The notes under the pieces: generated by a model
Told to the model about the DNA's origin: nothing
Database searches by the model: none
The model's input: only the letters and a program-made list of their open reading frames with translations
NCBI GenBank assembly: GCA_030704615.1
Contig: CM060733.1
Span: 61,192,001 to 61,256,000 of the forward strand
Origin: Takakia lepidozioides
Lineage: Eukaryota > Streptophyta > Takakiopsida > Takakiales > Takakiaceae
Direction of reading: 5' to 3'
DNA length: 64,000 nucleotides
Translations under genes and position numbers: made by a program
In this document: one piece after another, positions 1-9,345 of the stretch
How the letters are laid out: each line of letters begins with the position of its first letter
Position numbering within the stretch: position 1 is the first letter of the stretch

Positions 1-215
1 GGAAATGCGTCGCCGCATTTGCAATGCCAACCTCGTTGTCTGTCCAATTTATAGACCCGTGTTGGTATTTCGTGTACCTGGACGGAAATGATGCACCGCA
101 TTCCATTGTCCGACACTGAAATGCGGTTCATACATTTCCATGTCGGCATTGAAATGCGGCACCGCATTCCAATGTCCGACATGGAAATTCGGTGCCGCAT
201 TTCAATGTCCGACAT
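1..215. repeat. Degenerate tandem palindromic repeat
   Basis: Several imperfect copies of a unit of about 35 bases. Each has a self-complementary core of the type AAATGCGGCACCGCATT followed by a spacer TGTCCGACATGG. Copies are visible near 4-20, 86-104, 113-130, 150-172 and 183-206, and a related core lies at about 1266-1285. The core can fold into a hairpin. No coding potential is convincing here. Function unknown; probably satellite-like. Confidence 0.6.
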
Positions 216-411
216 GGCGTTGCTCTGGTATATTCTTGACACAGGACTCTCATACCGGTTACTCTGGTATATCATGCGGACAGACAAATTGTAGAAATGA
301 GACATCAAATTGTAAACAGAAGTGAGGTACGATGGGTTTATTGATCGGACACGATGTCTCACATTTACCAACTGCAGACAAAACTAAGCCCTTCCTCCTT
401 CTACATGGGCT

Positions 412-1075
412 TCACCAAGTCGACGGAACTTCGATACCCCTCAAAACAAGCTCATTACTGCTGCGGCACCTCGAGGTAAACTGCAATTTGGTCGTTCTGC
501 TGCCCTTGTTGGAGCCGATGACAATGTCATGTCCATCAATGATACCACCATCATACATTGACAAGGTCACTGTGGGCCTCATGTGCCCGTGCGATTCGTC
601 TTCGCAACTCAGCCGAATGTCTCCATACACTGGAAGAGCGGAGTGATCTGCACGTATATAGTTTTCCCCGGTGCCGTCCTCCCTGGTCCACTGGCAGCAG
701 TTCCAGCGCCAAAGCGAGGCCGTGCGTGATTTGTCCGGCATCCCTTTCAGCTTGGTATATCGAGGTCAACAATTTTCAGGACCCACGGACCGCATTGACC
801 CTCGCCCTCACCTCGCTCAAAGCGGTAATAGCCCTCCAGATACTCCATTGCGCGCAAAGACTCTTGCTTGATTCCAGCAGCGTCTGTGAAAACAGAGAGC
901 CAGACAATGATGTCTCCTGATTCTGGTTTGAACATAGCATAATCGTGGCCATGATAGGGCAGTCGGCTGGATTTCGGCGGCACGACATCCTTGAAAAAGA
1001 GTAGCGGAGTACGCTCAATGACAGCAGCTCCCGGATGAGGAGGAGTAGCGCGGTGGCCGGAAAAAGTTCAAGCTA
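412..1075 (-). pseudogene. Frameshifted paralogue of the gene at 1395-2105 (unknown family)
   Basis: Two minus-strand reading frames (about 1060-747, then 741-412) together align along their length with the plus-strand protein at 1395-2105. Shared landmarks, in order, are YAMF/YAMY, SGDIIVW, a FERG block, WNCC.W, PLYGDIR and DGG-I-GHDIV. The upstream frame ends in TGA at 747-749, just where the homology passes to another frame. Comparison with the paralogue shows a net change of one base modulo three, so this copy looks frameshifted, unless a tiny intron is used. I do not recognise the family. The pair is arranged tail to tail, as an inverted duplication. Confidence 0.55.
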
Positions 1076-1394
1076 AACGCTGCAATTCCTCACAAACACT
1101 CCAGGGCACATTTAAATTTCCCCCCTACAGGATCCTGGACCGATGAAGATTGGCTGCTGCATGAATGTAGCCGTTTCAGTTTCTACCCTGCCATGCAAAC
1201 TATGGGCAGTCACTGCCAGGTGGGCCGATAGCCACTGGACACGACGAAGTCCATCCCCTCTTCGATGTAAATGCGGCGCCGAATTTCCATCCGGGGGATG
1301 GACTTCGGTGGCAGATCTCAACTATAACTTGTTGATGAGAAAGATGTATGGGTTCATCCACCGCTAGCGTGATGAACACGTTCCACCTCCGTCG

Positions 1395-2105
1395 GTGGGT
1401 ACGTGGGACCCAGATGCTCCATTATTGGAGGCCGGACTGCTCTTCCGCTTCGCATCATTTCCAAAATCTAAGGGCTTCGTAGCTGTCCGCAAGGTCATTG
1501 TCATCGGCATCCAAGTCGTCCTCAGGTCCTCCTTTGCAAGGATGCCATGCTTCCGGAACCGGGACGACTGCCCATTTGGAGGCATCAATTATGCAATGTA
1601 TTCGGCCACATCGGGAGACATTGTTATCTGGTACACAGATTACAGAGAAGATACTGGTTCGATTGTGGAAACATTGGTGGCTTTTGAGTATATCCTAGAC
1701 CACTACGCCTTCGAGCGGGGTGACGATCTTGGTCTGAGGAGTCCGTGGCTCCTGCGCATCCTCGATTCCGATTTTCCCAGCTACAACGGTCACCCATGCA
1801 GAAGAAGGCGCACTGCTATGCTGTTGCGGTGGAACTGCTGCCACTGGACGTGGGTGGACTCCATTGGAGAGACCTATTCTCCTGAAGGAGTGCGCTCCTC
1901 TTCTCCATTGTATGGGGACATTCGCATTGGTGTGGACGATGAAAACGTGAAGATTTCCATATTCGATGGTGGTATGATTGAAGGGCAGGACATTGTGGTG
2001 AACATCACTAGGGGCGGTACAACGGCTGCAATCGACTTTACCTGGAGGAGCCCCATGACTCATGAGCTAGTTCTGAGAGCAGTCGAAGTCCCATTGACAA
2101 CGTGA
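1395..2105 (+). CDS. Hypothetical protein of unknown family, intact paralogue
   Basis: An open frame of 236 codons ending in TGA. The protein is moderately acidic, with the blocks YAMYSATSGDIVIW, a DHYAFERG segment, a basic RRRR patch and WNCCHW, then PLYGDIR and a DGGMIEGQDIVV segment. No signal peptide or membrane span is evident. The support for coding is conservation with the minus-strand copy at 412-1075, including the aromatic and cysteine positions. The true start is uncertain: the first ATG used here precedes the conserved part by about 60 codons. I do not recognise a function. It could be a small gene family or cargo of a mobile element. Confidence 0.5.
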   Translation: MGTWDPDAPLLEAGLLFRFASFPKSKGFVAVRKVIVIGIQVVLRSSFARMPCFRNRDDCPFGGINYAMYSATSGDIVIWYTDYREDTGSIVETLVAFEYILDHYAFERGDDLGLRSPWLLRILDSDFPSYNGHPCRRRRTAMLLRWNCCHWTWVDSIGETYSPEGVRSSSPLYGDIRIGVDDENVKISIFDGGMIEGQDIVVNITRGGTTAAIDFTWRSPMTHELVLRAVEVPLTT

Positions 2106-2566
2106 CTTGTATTCAGTAGGCACAGGGCTAAAGATTTGATTGCACAATCAGCACAGTAGACGTGCTTCAAATGCAATTCATGTGGATCAATAAAAACCTC
2201 ATTGTGCCCTCTTTTTATTCTATTCTGTGTCCATCGTTCCGAGAATGCGTCATTGCTCATTTCGTTTGGGATTGGGAGTGTGGGTGGATTTTGCAAGTGG
2301 CTGGTAGGCTGAAATGGGCCCCCATTGTACAGAGCAGTACCACCCTTCTATTCGCGAAACATTGCCTTTCAATATATAATTCTAAATAACATTGCCGAAC
2401 CTCCTTCATCGGGAGGTCCTTCTCCCCCTATGACCGTGGCACCCTAAACCCTATTCCCGCGGACACTCTTTTCCGGAAAATAGTGTTGCTCATGTTTTTT
2501 TCCACACTTACGACTCTGCTCGTGGCTCATGGCTCGTGGCTCATGGCTCATGAAATAGCAGCCCCC

Positions 2567-4024
2567 CTTGAGGTCATCCAAGATGTCCACCCCCATGTCA
2601 CTGACTGGAACAAGTTCAGGGAAGTTCTCTACCTAACTTCATTTTCATCAAACAATCTCATGGCAACAGACATGGCTTCCGACACTACAGCCTCTAAGTC
2701 AGATTTATCCAGCAGGGTCAAGACTTGCGGATCCAGGTCAAGGTCCTTGAGAATCTTTTCTACTCTCTTCTGCCAGGACTTCGCCTGTTTGACAGGGTTT
2801 AGGGTTTCCAAGATATAGAGTCGATTAACTTAGGATATCCGGTGTTGGGCATATGTTGCAGCTGACCCCACCATCTGACCTTGATTTCATCTCGTCGGGA
2901 GCTTAATGATGGAATGCCAAACTCTCCCCGAACAGCCACATTGGCTGTTTTGGAGCATGCTGACATACACTCCTTAAGCGCCCCCACTTGAATGGATTCT
3001 AGAGACTTAGCCTGGTTGGAGTTATCAACCCATATAGCATATCCGTACTCCAAGGCAGGTCTACTAACGCGAGAAAGCATGGTTTTCTTAACCTCAGAGT
3101 TGACCCCTGTGCAGTGGAAAATTTAGTGAGCCCCAGAGCTTTGCCCATTTGGTGAGAGAACCCCAGACAGTGTATCAGAAAATGAATATTGTCTTCAGAT
3201 TGCCCACACAATGGGCAGTGCACTCCCCCTTTCCTCTCTGCTTCTGTTTGTTGTTCAAAGGTAGGCTTCCTGCCCTGAGTTTAAATTTCAGTCTAGTGCC
3301 GAGAGTGGGTGGACCCTTGAGGTCATCCAAGATGTCCACCCCCATGTCACTGACTGGAACAAGTTCAGGGAAGTTCTCTGCCTAACTTCATTTTCATCAG
3401 ACAATCTCATGGCAATAGACATGGCTTCCGACACTACAGCCTCTAAGTCAGATTTATCCAGCAGGGTCAAGACTTGCGGATCCAGGTCAAGGTCCTTGAG
3501 AATCTTTTCTACTCTCTTCTGCCAGGACTTCGCCTGTTTGACAGGGTTTAGGGTTTCCAAGATATAGAGTCGATTAACTTAGGATATCCGGTGTTGGGCA
3601 TATGTTGCAGCTGACCCCACCATCTGACCTTGATTTCATCTCGTCGGGAGCTTAATGATGGAATGCCAAACTCACCCCGAACAGCCACATTGGCTGTTTT
3701 GGAGCATGCTGACATACACTCCTTAAGCGCCCCCACTTGAATGGATTCTAGAGACTTAGCCTGGTTGGAGTTATCAACCCATATAGCATATCCGTACTCC
3801 AAGGCAGGTCTACTAACGCGAGAAAGCATGGTTTTCTTAACCTCAGAGTTGACCCCTGTGCAGTGGAAAATTTAGTGAGCCCCAGAGCTTTGCCCATTTG
3901 GTGAGAGAACCCCAGACAGTGTATCAGAAAATGAATATTGTCTTCAGATTGCCCACACAATGGGCAGTGCACTCCCCCTTTCCTCTCTGCTTCTGTTTGC
4001 TGTTCAAAGGTAGGCTTCCTTCCC
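2567..4024 (-). mobile_element. LINE ORF2 C-terminal region, near-identical tandem duplicate (749-bp unit)
   Basis: Two copies of one segment lie head to tail with an offset of 749 bases (2567-3315 and 3316-4024) and differ at only a handful of positions. On the minus strand both encode the end of a LINE reverse-transcriptase protein. It includes a block like LEYGYAIWVDNSNQAKSLE, typical of the post-RT region, and a zinc-finger segment HCPLCGQSEDNIHFLIHC with C-x2-C...H...C spacing. Frames are interrupted, so no copy is functional. Related fragments occur at 25316-25560 (plus strand) and about 56040-56330 (minus). The high identity indicates a recent local duplication. Confidence 0.8.
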
Positions 4025-4029
4025 TCAGT

Positions 4030-4225
4030 GAAACATTACATGTGTGCGACTATCAATTATGGCGATTGCGCATGTAAAAATAATAAATATGTACGTAAAA
4101 CATTTTTAAAAAATAATAAATTACATGCGCTTGTCAATTATGGCGATCATATATATTTAAAAAAAATAAAAATACATGCGACCCTCATAATTGACATTTG
4201 CGCATATATATATATATATGATGAC
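4030..4225. repeat. AT-rich repeat with GGCGATTGC/GCGAC motifs
   Basis: Units resembling TGTGCGACTATCAATTATGGCGAT and its inverse recur between 4040 and 4200, separated by A/T-rich spacers and ending in an (AT)n run. They are a weaker relative of the large hairpin array at 25565-26240. In both places the array directly abuts a LINE 3' fragment. Confidence 0.5.
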
Positions 4226-4239
4226 ATTTCCCAATAACA

Positions 4240-5234
4240 TACCTCAATGTACACATCCTCGCTACAACTCAGAAAATACAATAGAATATTATCGGGGGAT
4301 AAGTCGTTGTGCATGATGTGATTTTTGTGCGCTTCGCTGGTTAGAAAGGCCCATGCCAATTTGGTGCGCTGGCGTCGAAACCGCACCAACCTCCCTATTT
4401 CCTCCACGTCCTTATCCGACAGTCTCAGCAATTCCTAGTGGTCTCTCTCATCGGTCGACCATTTGTTTCAACATTCGCGTATGTTCTCCTCGTTCCACCA
4501 TAATGTGTACCCTTCGAAATCCCATGGATTAGCAGCAATAAACTTGATAATTCCATGGTGGGAGAATAACAGTGTCAAGGCCTCATGCTCAAAGCTCATG
4601 TCTGGCAATTTCTCCTTTGCTTTCCTTATGTTTTTTCCCTCCTAAAATCCAATCCATAGGAATCCGCGGATCACCATGGATTCACACTTGAATTTGTCCG
4701 AAACCACCTTACTCTCTGCCATCAAAGGGGGTACCCGGGTTCTATTGTTGGAATAAGACTTGGACATATCCTCCCAAAATTCTACAAGTTTAGTTCCACA
4801 AACAAAAAGAAGTCATTTTCCCAATTTGGCACCCGCCCTTCGGTTATTTTCTTAATAACCATTTCCACGAGTTGCTTCGATTTCCATGTCGCATTATTTC
4901 CCCGACTCTCTACCCATTCTATGAATTTGGATTTCATCCCATCCTCGTCATTTTCCCTCCCTGCCATAACCTCCCTCATTCTTCTCTCCATATTTTCTTG
5001 GAACTTCATGAACCCCGGGTAGCCGTGGCGAACGTACGCATTCTACATGTGTGACACATCTGTTTTTTTGAAGTAATCGCACACCAACTCCCTCACCAGC
5101 TTCATCGCCTTCGGTCCTGGAAAATTTTATTTCTGTAGATTGCGATTCGGTTGGCTCCCATGCTTTTGTTTTTTGCCCCGGCCCCTGCTTCCCGAGGAGC
5201 TTCCTACCATTGTATTCGACGTCGTTTCCGACAT
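4240..5234 (-). pseudogene. Decayed kinase-like gene
   Basis: Reading the minus strand from an ATG at 5234, the pieces are: a Ser/Gly/Arg-rich start (MSETTSNTMVGSSSG), a charged region (FQENMERRMREVM...), a segment EFWEDMSKSYSNNR, and finally a kinase catalytic-loop-like motif HNDLSPDNILL near 4275-4315. At least one frameshift (near 4785) and several stops separate these pieces, so the gene is dead. The HxDLxPxN loop argues for a protein-kinase fold, but neither the glycine loop nor the DFG is recognisable. It ends in the AT-rich repeat. Its start lies close to the broken integrase end of the neighbouring Ty3 element, so it may mark the sequence into which that element inserted. A transposon-carried gene is the alternative. 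Confidence 0.45.
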
Positions 5235-5329
5235 TGCGCAGACCTCAAAAACACCAAATGTTTTTGAAAACTCTTCCTCCACCCTAAAATCCTGGAGTCT
5301 CTATTGGGACCCAATCTCCTAGGTGTCCC
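5235..5329. other. Junction between kinase-like pseudogene and truncated retrotransposon
   Basis: The integrase homology stops near 5330 and the kinase-like gene begins at 5234. The frame of the integrase has another TAG at 5284-5286, but the residues around it no longer resemble integrase. No LTR end (CA) or target duplication can be recognised here, so the truncation mechanism is not visible. Confidence 0.35.
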
Positions 5330-6837
5330 TTCTGCAAGCCATACTTGCACAAACCCCTCTTTACTGTCTGAACAACTCTCTCTGCCAAGCCATCGCCCTC
5401 AAGATGATCCTGAGAAGTGGTGCGGTGGTCTATCAAGGCCTTGTCACACAAAGCCTAAAACTCCCCCAAGAACTCTCTCCCTTGGTCCGTGACTACCTCA
5501 GCTGGAGCACCGAATCGGCTAAGCACACAATCCAAGAATGCATACGCAGCTCCCTCACTAGCCTTATCAGGCAATGGAACCAACTCAATCTACTTGGAGA
5601 AGTGCTCCACCATCACCAACACGTACTTGTTGTGGCGCATGGTCAGTGGCAACGGCCCTGCGAAGTCAAGACTCCACCTGTAGCCCAATCCCATGATCGG
5701 AAGAGGGTGCAATTGTGGAGTAGGGGCGTTGAATGAAGCACGCACCCTGTCACACACCATGCACCTAGCCACAAATTGTTGCACCTCTGTGTGCATACCA
5801 CGCCACCAATATTGCCCCTGCAGTAGATTATGAGTGCGTCGCACCCCAAAATGCCCCAACTCCTCATGGGCATGCCGCACTAACCGTGCCCGTTGTGTTG
5901 GGTGAGGCACAATCCTCACTCGACCATCCTCCCACACTCGGAGCAGGTGTGTCCCCTCCCACCTGAACCTCTTGGCTCGTTGTAGGATCCGATCCCTCTC
6001 CTTGGCAGTCACAGTGGTTGTCGTGTCTCTAGTGCGGAGGTAGTCCAACACAACTGAATCCTCATGTATATCTTTGGCGCCACCTTGCTCATTGCTGGCC
6101 TCAGGGTCCTCAGACACTTGATCCACAGTCATCCCAGTTGCAGGTCCAACCTGGCCTTCCGCTGCCAAGATACACAGAAATGCAGATGCATGCCATCCAG
6201 GCACCATCTCCTCGTCCATCTCACCATGCCACCGAGCTCCAGTGTCATCCTGTTGGCTCGTGCATGGATTGCGACTCAACCCATCTGCATTGCGATTGAC
6301 CAAACCCGGTCGATGCACCACCTGAAAGTCATACTCTTGAAGGATGAGTGCCCACCGTGCAAGCTTCCCCGTAAGCTTGTCTGACTCCATCAACCACTTG
6401 AGTGGTTGGTGATCCGTGACAAGGGTGAAGAGATTGCCGTATAGATAGCACCTGAAGTGTGCCACGACCCACACTGCAGCTAAGCATTCTCCCTCATATG
6501 AGCTATACTTAGACTCTGCAGCATTGTTCGAGCGGCTAGCATAAGCCACTATGAACTCTCTCCCCTCATCATCCACCTGTGTGAGCACCGCTCCAAGCCC
6601 CAGCATGCTCCAATCTGTATGCAGCTGAAAAGGACGCCCCCTGATAGGTCGTCTCAAGATGGGCGCCGAGGTCAACCTCGCCTTGAGCTCTTGAAAAGCT
6701 TGTTCTTGCTCATCTTCCCACTGCCACTCCTGGTCCACCTTGGTCAGCTTGGTTAGAGCCTTTGCAATGGCACTAAATCCCTTAACAAACCGTCTGTAAT
6801 AGTTTGCTAACCCCATGAAAGCTCGAACTCGGCTCAC
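5330..6837 (-). pseudogene. RNase H and integrase of the DNMT retrotransposon (truncated)
   Basis: The frame starts in the RT connection (FMGLANYYRRFVKGFS) and holds RNase H (FQLHTDWSMLGLGAVLTQ, YSSYEGECLAAVWVVAHFR, VTDHQPLKWLM). It then holds the integrase zinc finger (HAHEELGHFGVRRTH...CMVCDR) and the start of the catalytic core (RWSLDFAGPLP). TAG at 5590-5592 sits where Trp is expected after VEHFSK. The core continues beyond it (FGAPAEVVTDQGREFLGEF) to a second TAG at 5455-5457, then DGLAERVVQTVKRG, with the third catalytic residue in LAERV. Homology fades near 5330. No chromodomain or 3' LTR follows. Confidence 0.85.
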
Positions 6838-6869
6838 ATCCGTGGGGCGTGGAACCTGTGCAATGGACT

Positions 6870-7759
6870 CTACCTTAGTCTGCTATACCCCAATCCTCCA
6901 GGATATATCATGCGACCCAGATACTCAATCTGGTTGTGGAAAAACTTGCACTTGCCCGGATGTAACTTCAATCCGTGCGTCCTCAAGCGCTCAAATACCC
7001 CCTGAAGGTGTCTCTCATGCTCCTCCAACGTAGCACTAAAGATGATGATGTCATCTATGTAGCACCGAGCAAACTCCACCCCTGCTAGAATCCTGTCCAT
7101 GACTCTTTGAAACTCAGCGGGAGCGTTTTTAAGCCCAAATGGTAGAACCGCCACTGGTATAGGCAATCCTTCCCGTGCTCATTGATCCCCCAGAATGCCG
7201 TCTTTTGCTTATCCGCCTCCTTGATCGGCAACTGGTGATATCCGGATCGTAAATCCAACGTGCTAAAGACCTTGGAATGCCCAATGGCATCAAAGATCTC
7301 CTCTGGTGTCGGCATGGCATACCTATCGGACTTGGTCTGACGATTTACAGGCCGGTAATCACCGCACATACGTCTCTCCGTCCAATTGCCATAGACATCC
7401 TTCTTGGCTGGCATCACTGTGGCTGAAGCATACTCTCCACCAGAGAGCTCCACCAAACCTGCCTCCCAGAGATCTTGAGTCCTCCTCTGAATCAAAGACC
7501 TCTCCATGTCACTGTATCTATAGGGTCTCCGAAAGATTGGCGTGTCAGTGGCAAACTCAATACGGATCTCTTGACCCTTCAGTGCTCCCAAGTCCTTCAA
7601 ACTGAAGGCAAAGCAATTCCTGTAAGCCCTCAGGAACCGCCGTATACGTCGTCTCTCTCCTCCGGTGACAATGGGTCCAATGTCAGGCTCCCAATTGTCC
7701 TCCGTAACTGCAACCTTAAGTCCAGTGGGCTTAGAGGTAGAGGACGCGTCCCGTAGTTG
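6870..7759 (-). pseudogene. Reverse transcriptase of the DNMT retrotransposon
   Basis: Immediately after the TAG at 7760-7762 the same frame continues through a short linker (TEDNWEPDIGPIVTGGE) into RT. Landmarks are VMPAKKD, RMCGDYRPVNRQTKSDRYAMP, FSTLDLRSGYHQLPIKEAD and, after a one-base deletion near 7149, LPFGLKNAPAEFQRVMD and the catalytic CYIDDIIIFS (near 7061-7035). A second one-base deletion and a TAG at 6883-6885 (where QQTK would be expected) lie at the RT-RNase H junction. The catalytic aspartates are retained, but the frame is broken. Confidence 0.85.
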
Positions 7760-9022
7760 CTATGCTGCAACCTCTTGAGCAGTACTTCCTTCCTGCTCAG
7801 TCAATGACAAGGCCTCATCCTGCCCCATCATCTCATCATTGAGCACCTCCTCATCCCGAGAAGAATCCCCAACCTCATCCATCACAGCTGCCTTGGCTGC
7901 CAACTCCCTCTGAACCTCGAGCACCTCCCACGTGTGCCATGGATGTCTACACCCCGTGGTCCTCACCGGCTCGCCCCCACGCGCTGCCTGTACCGTCTCG
8001 GTAGGCAGAGAGACCGTCAAGGGAAGTGCACTCCGCACTCTACGTTGCTCAGCCATAGCCAAGCTGATATTCCAGGTCAAGCAATTGAGATCCATTGCTT
8101 GCCCCAACACCTGACGACGTGATGCCTCAGAAAGAGAAGGCACCGCCGTGGTCCCAGTGGAAAATCCCATAGCCCGCTCTCGCTCATCGGCATTAGGCTC
8201 CACTAACTGTTGCAACTGAGCATCCCACAGGAGGCCAGGTCCACCATCCCGAAAAGCATGGAATCCTGGGAAGCTGAGAAGTGTAGGTAATGCTGCTCGT
8301 GGTTGACCCACCCTATTGACCACTGCCAAAGGCGAACGGTCATCGTGTCTCACACGTTGAGACTGCCTCCCTGTGTCCAAAATGCTGTCCACTATGAGGT
8401 GTGTTGGCCGCTGCACCCCATCAAATGCACGCTTGAGCAGTGCGGGTGGCATCAAGTTAGTCCACCATAGCCGTGGACGATGAGCCCGTGATCCCACTGC
8501 AGCTGCATCCAGCAGCACTGCTGACCCAAGCCACGACCGGACTTGATGCACACTGGCCATCACCCTGGCCCGAGAATCGCCCATCAGTGGCACATTCTCT
8601 AAGATGTATGCTGGCGATACAACTTGATGAAGCTGCAAGTGGCGCAAAATCCACACCATCTCCCAAAACAGACCCGTCCTCGAGTCTCGCAATCCATTGC
8701 CATGCCCGGCTGATGAATGCCCTTGGCAGGGCCAACCTGCCACTACTAGATCAATGGAGCCAACCTGCTCCAAATCCGGCGCCCCCAGCAACGAAATGTC
8801 TGCTGGCAAGGCTTGTTGGTATCCACGAACTGCAGACACTGGCAACAAAGCAGGGTACTGCTGTACCAACTGAGCAACATGGCGCAGTGAGACGCGTCGT
8901 GTAGTCTCATCCCTCTCCACATACAGGTAACGCCTTACCCGCACACCTGCCTGTAGCACAGCAGCCAATCCGGTGCTGATCCCGCCAAACAAGTCCAGAA
9001 GGCAAATGCCTTCATCCGGATA
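7760..9022 (-). CDS. C5-cytosine DNA methyltransferase domain within retrotransposon pol
   Basis: Transfers methyl from S-adenosylmethionine to cytosine C5 in DNA. All core motifs are visible in order. Motif I is LDLFGGISTGL (about 9001-8969). A motif-II-like acidic YLYVERDE follows. Motif IV is DLVVAGWPCQGHSS with the nucleophile Cys near 8728. Motif VI is ILENVPLMG, motif VIII RAHRPRLWWTN. The motif IX-X area ERERAMGFSTGTT...RRQVLGQAMDLNCLTW resembles the end of DNMT3-like enzymes. The catalytic part is about 315 residues, with no PWWP, ADD, BAH or chromodomain, followed by an acidic tail of about 90 residues. The frame is unbroken from the TAG at 9023-9025 to the TAG at 7760-7762, and is in register with the RT downstream. 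The listed start is simply the codon after the upstream TAG; there is no ATG at motif I, so it is part of a polyprotein. DNMT3-like affinity is a judgement from motif style. Confidence 0.9.
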   Translation of the reverse strand, partial: YPDEGICLLDLFGGISTGLAAVLQAGVRVRRYLYVERDETTRRVSLRHVAQLVQQYPALLPVSAVRGYQQALPADISLLGAPDLEQVGSIDLVVAGWPCQGHSSAGHGNGLRDSRTGLFWEMVWILRHLQLHQVVSPAYILENVPLMGDSRARVMASVHQVRSWLGSAVLLDAAAVGSRAHRPRLWWTNLMPPALLKRAFDGVQRPTHLIVDSILDTGRQSQRVRHDDRSPLAVVNRVGQPRAALPTLLSFPGFHAFRDGGPGLLWDAQLQQLVEPNADERERAMGFSTGTTAVPSLSEASRRQVLGQAMDLNCLTWNISLAMAEQRRVRSALPLTVSLPTETVQAARGGEPVRTTGCRHPWHTWEVLEVQRELAAKAAVMDEVGDSSRDEEVLNDEMMGQDEALSLTEQEGSTAQEVAA

Positions 9023-9345
9023 CTACCACACAATAGGTGTGGTATCCAATGGTGACAACTGAGGTGGTCCTGGTGCAATACCCGCACTCTCCTCCTCTCT
9101 TGACGGTACAAAAGCCTCTACCCAGGCTTGTTGCACCCGTCGATCAGCAACCTGCTGCAAATCCTTGCTCGTACCCCACAATGGAGTGTGAGCAACCATG
9201 GCAGGCAACTCCGCCATACCATGCATGTCATCCTGCTCTGCTGGAGGTGGCACATCCTCTGCATGGGCATTGCCTTCCAGCAACTCTCCAGGCCAACTAA
9301 CTGCAGCTATAAGGCGGCTAGTGTTGGCATCTTGCCCCGCTGGGC
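9023..9345 (-). other. Linker between protease and methyltransferase
   Basis: The frame from 9439 to 9023 overlaps the end of the protease frame and continues it after the one-base deletion. It encodes an acidic, Pro-rich segment (AEDVPPPAEQDDMHG...) with no recognisable domain. It ends with VW, a TAG at 9023-9025, then YPDEGICLLDLFGG, which enters motif I in the same frame. This shows that the methyltransferase was once joined in frame to the protease side of the polyprotein. Confidence 0.65.

Noticed and set aside
2999-3223. Separate small gene with CPLCGQSEDNIHF
   Set aside because: It is the zinc-finger end of the LINE protein, continued out of frame; not an independent gene.
8473-8904. 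Plus-strand ORF of 143 codons
   Set aside because: It is the shadow of the methyltransferase frame on the opposite strand.
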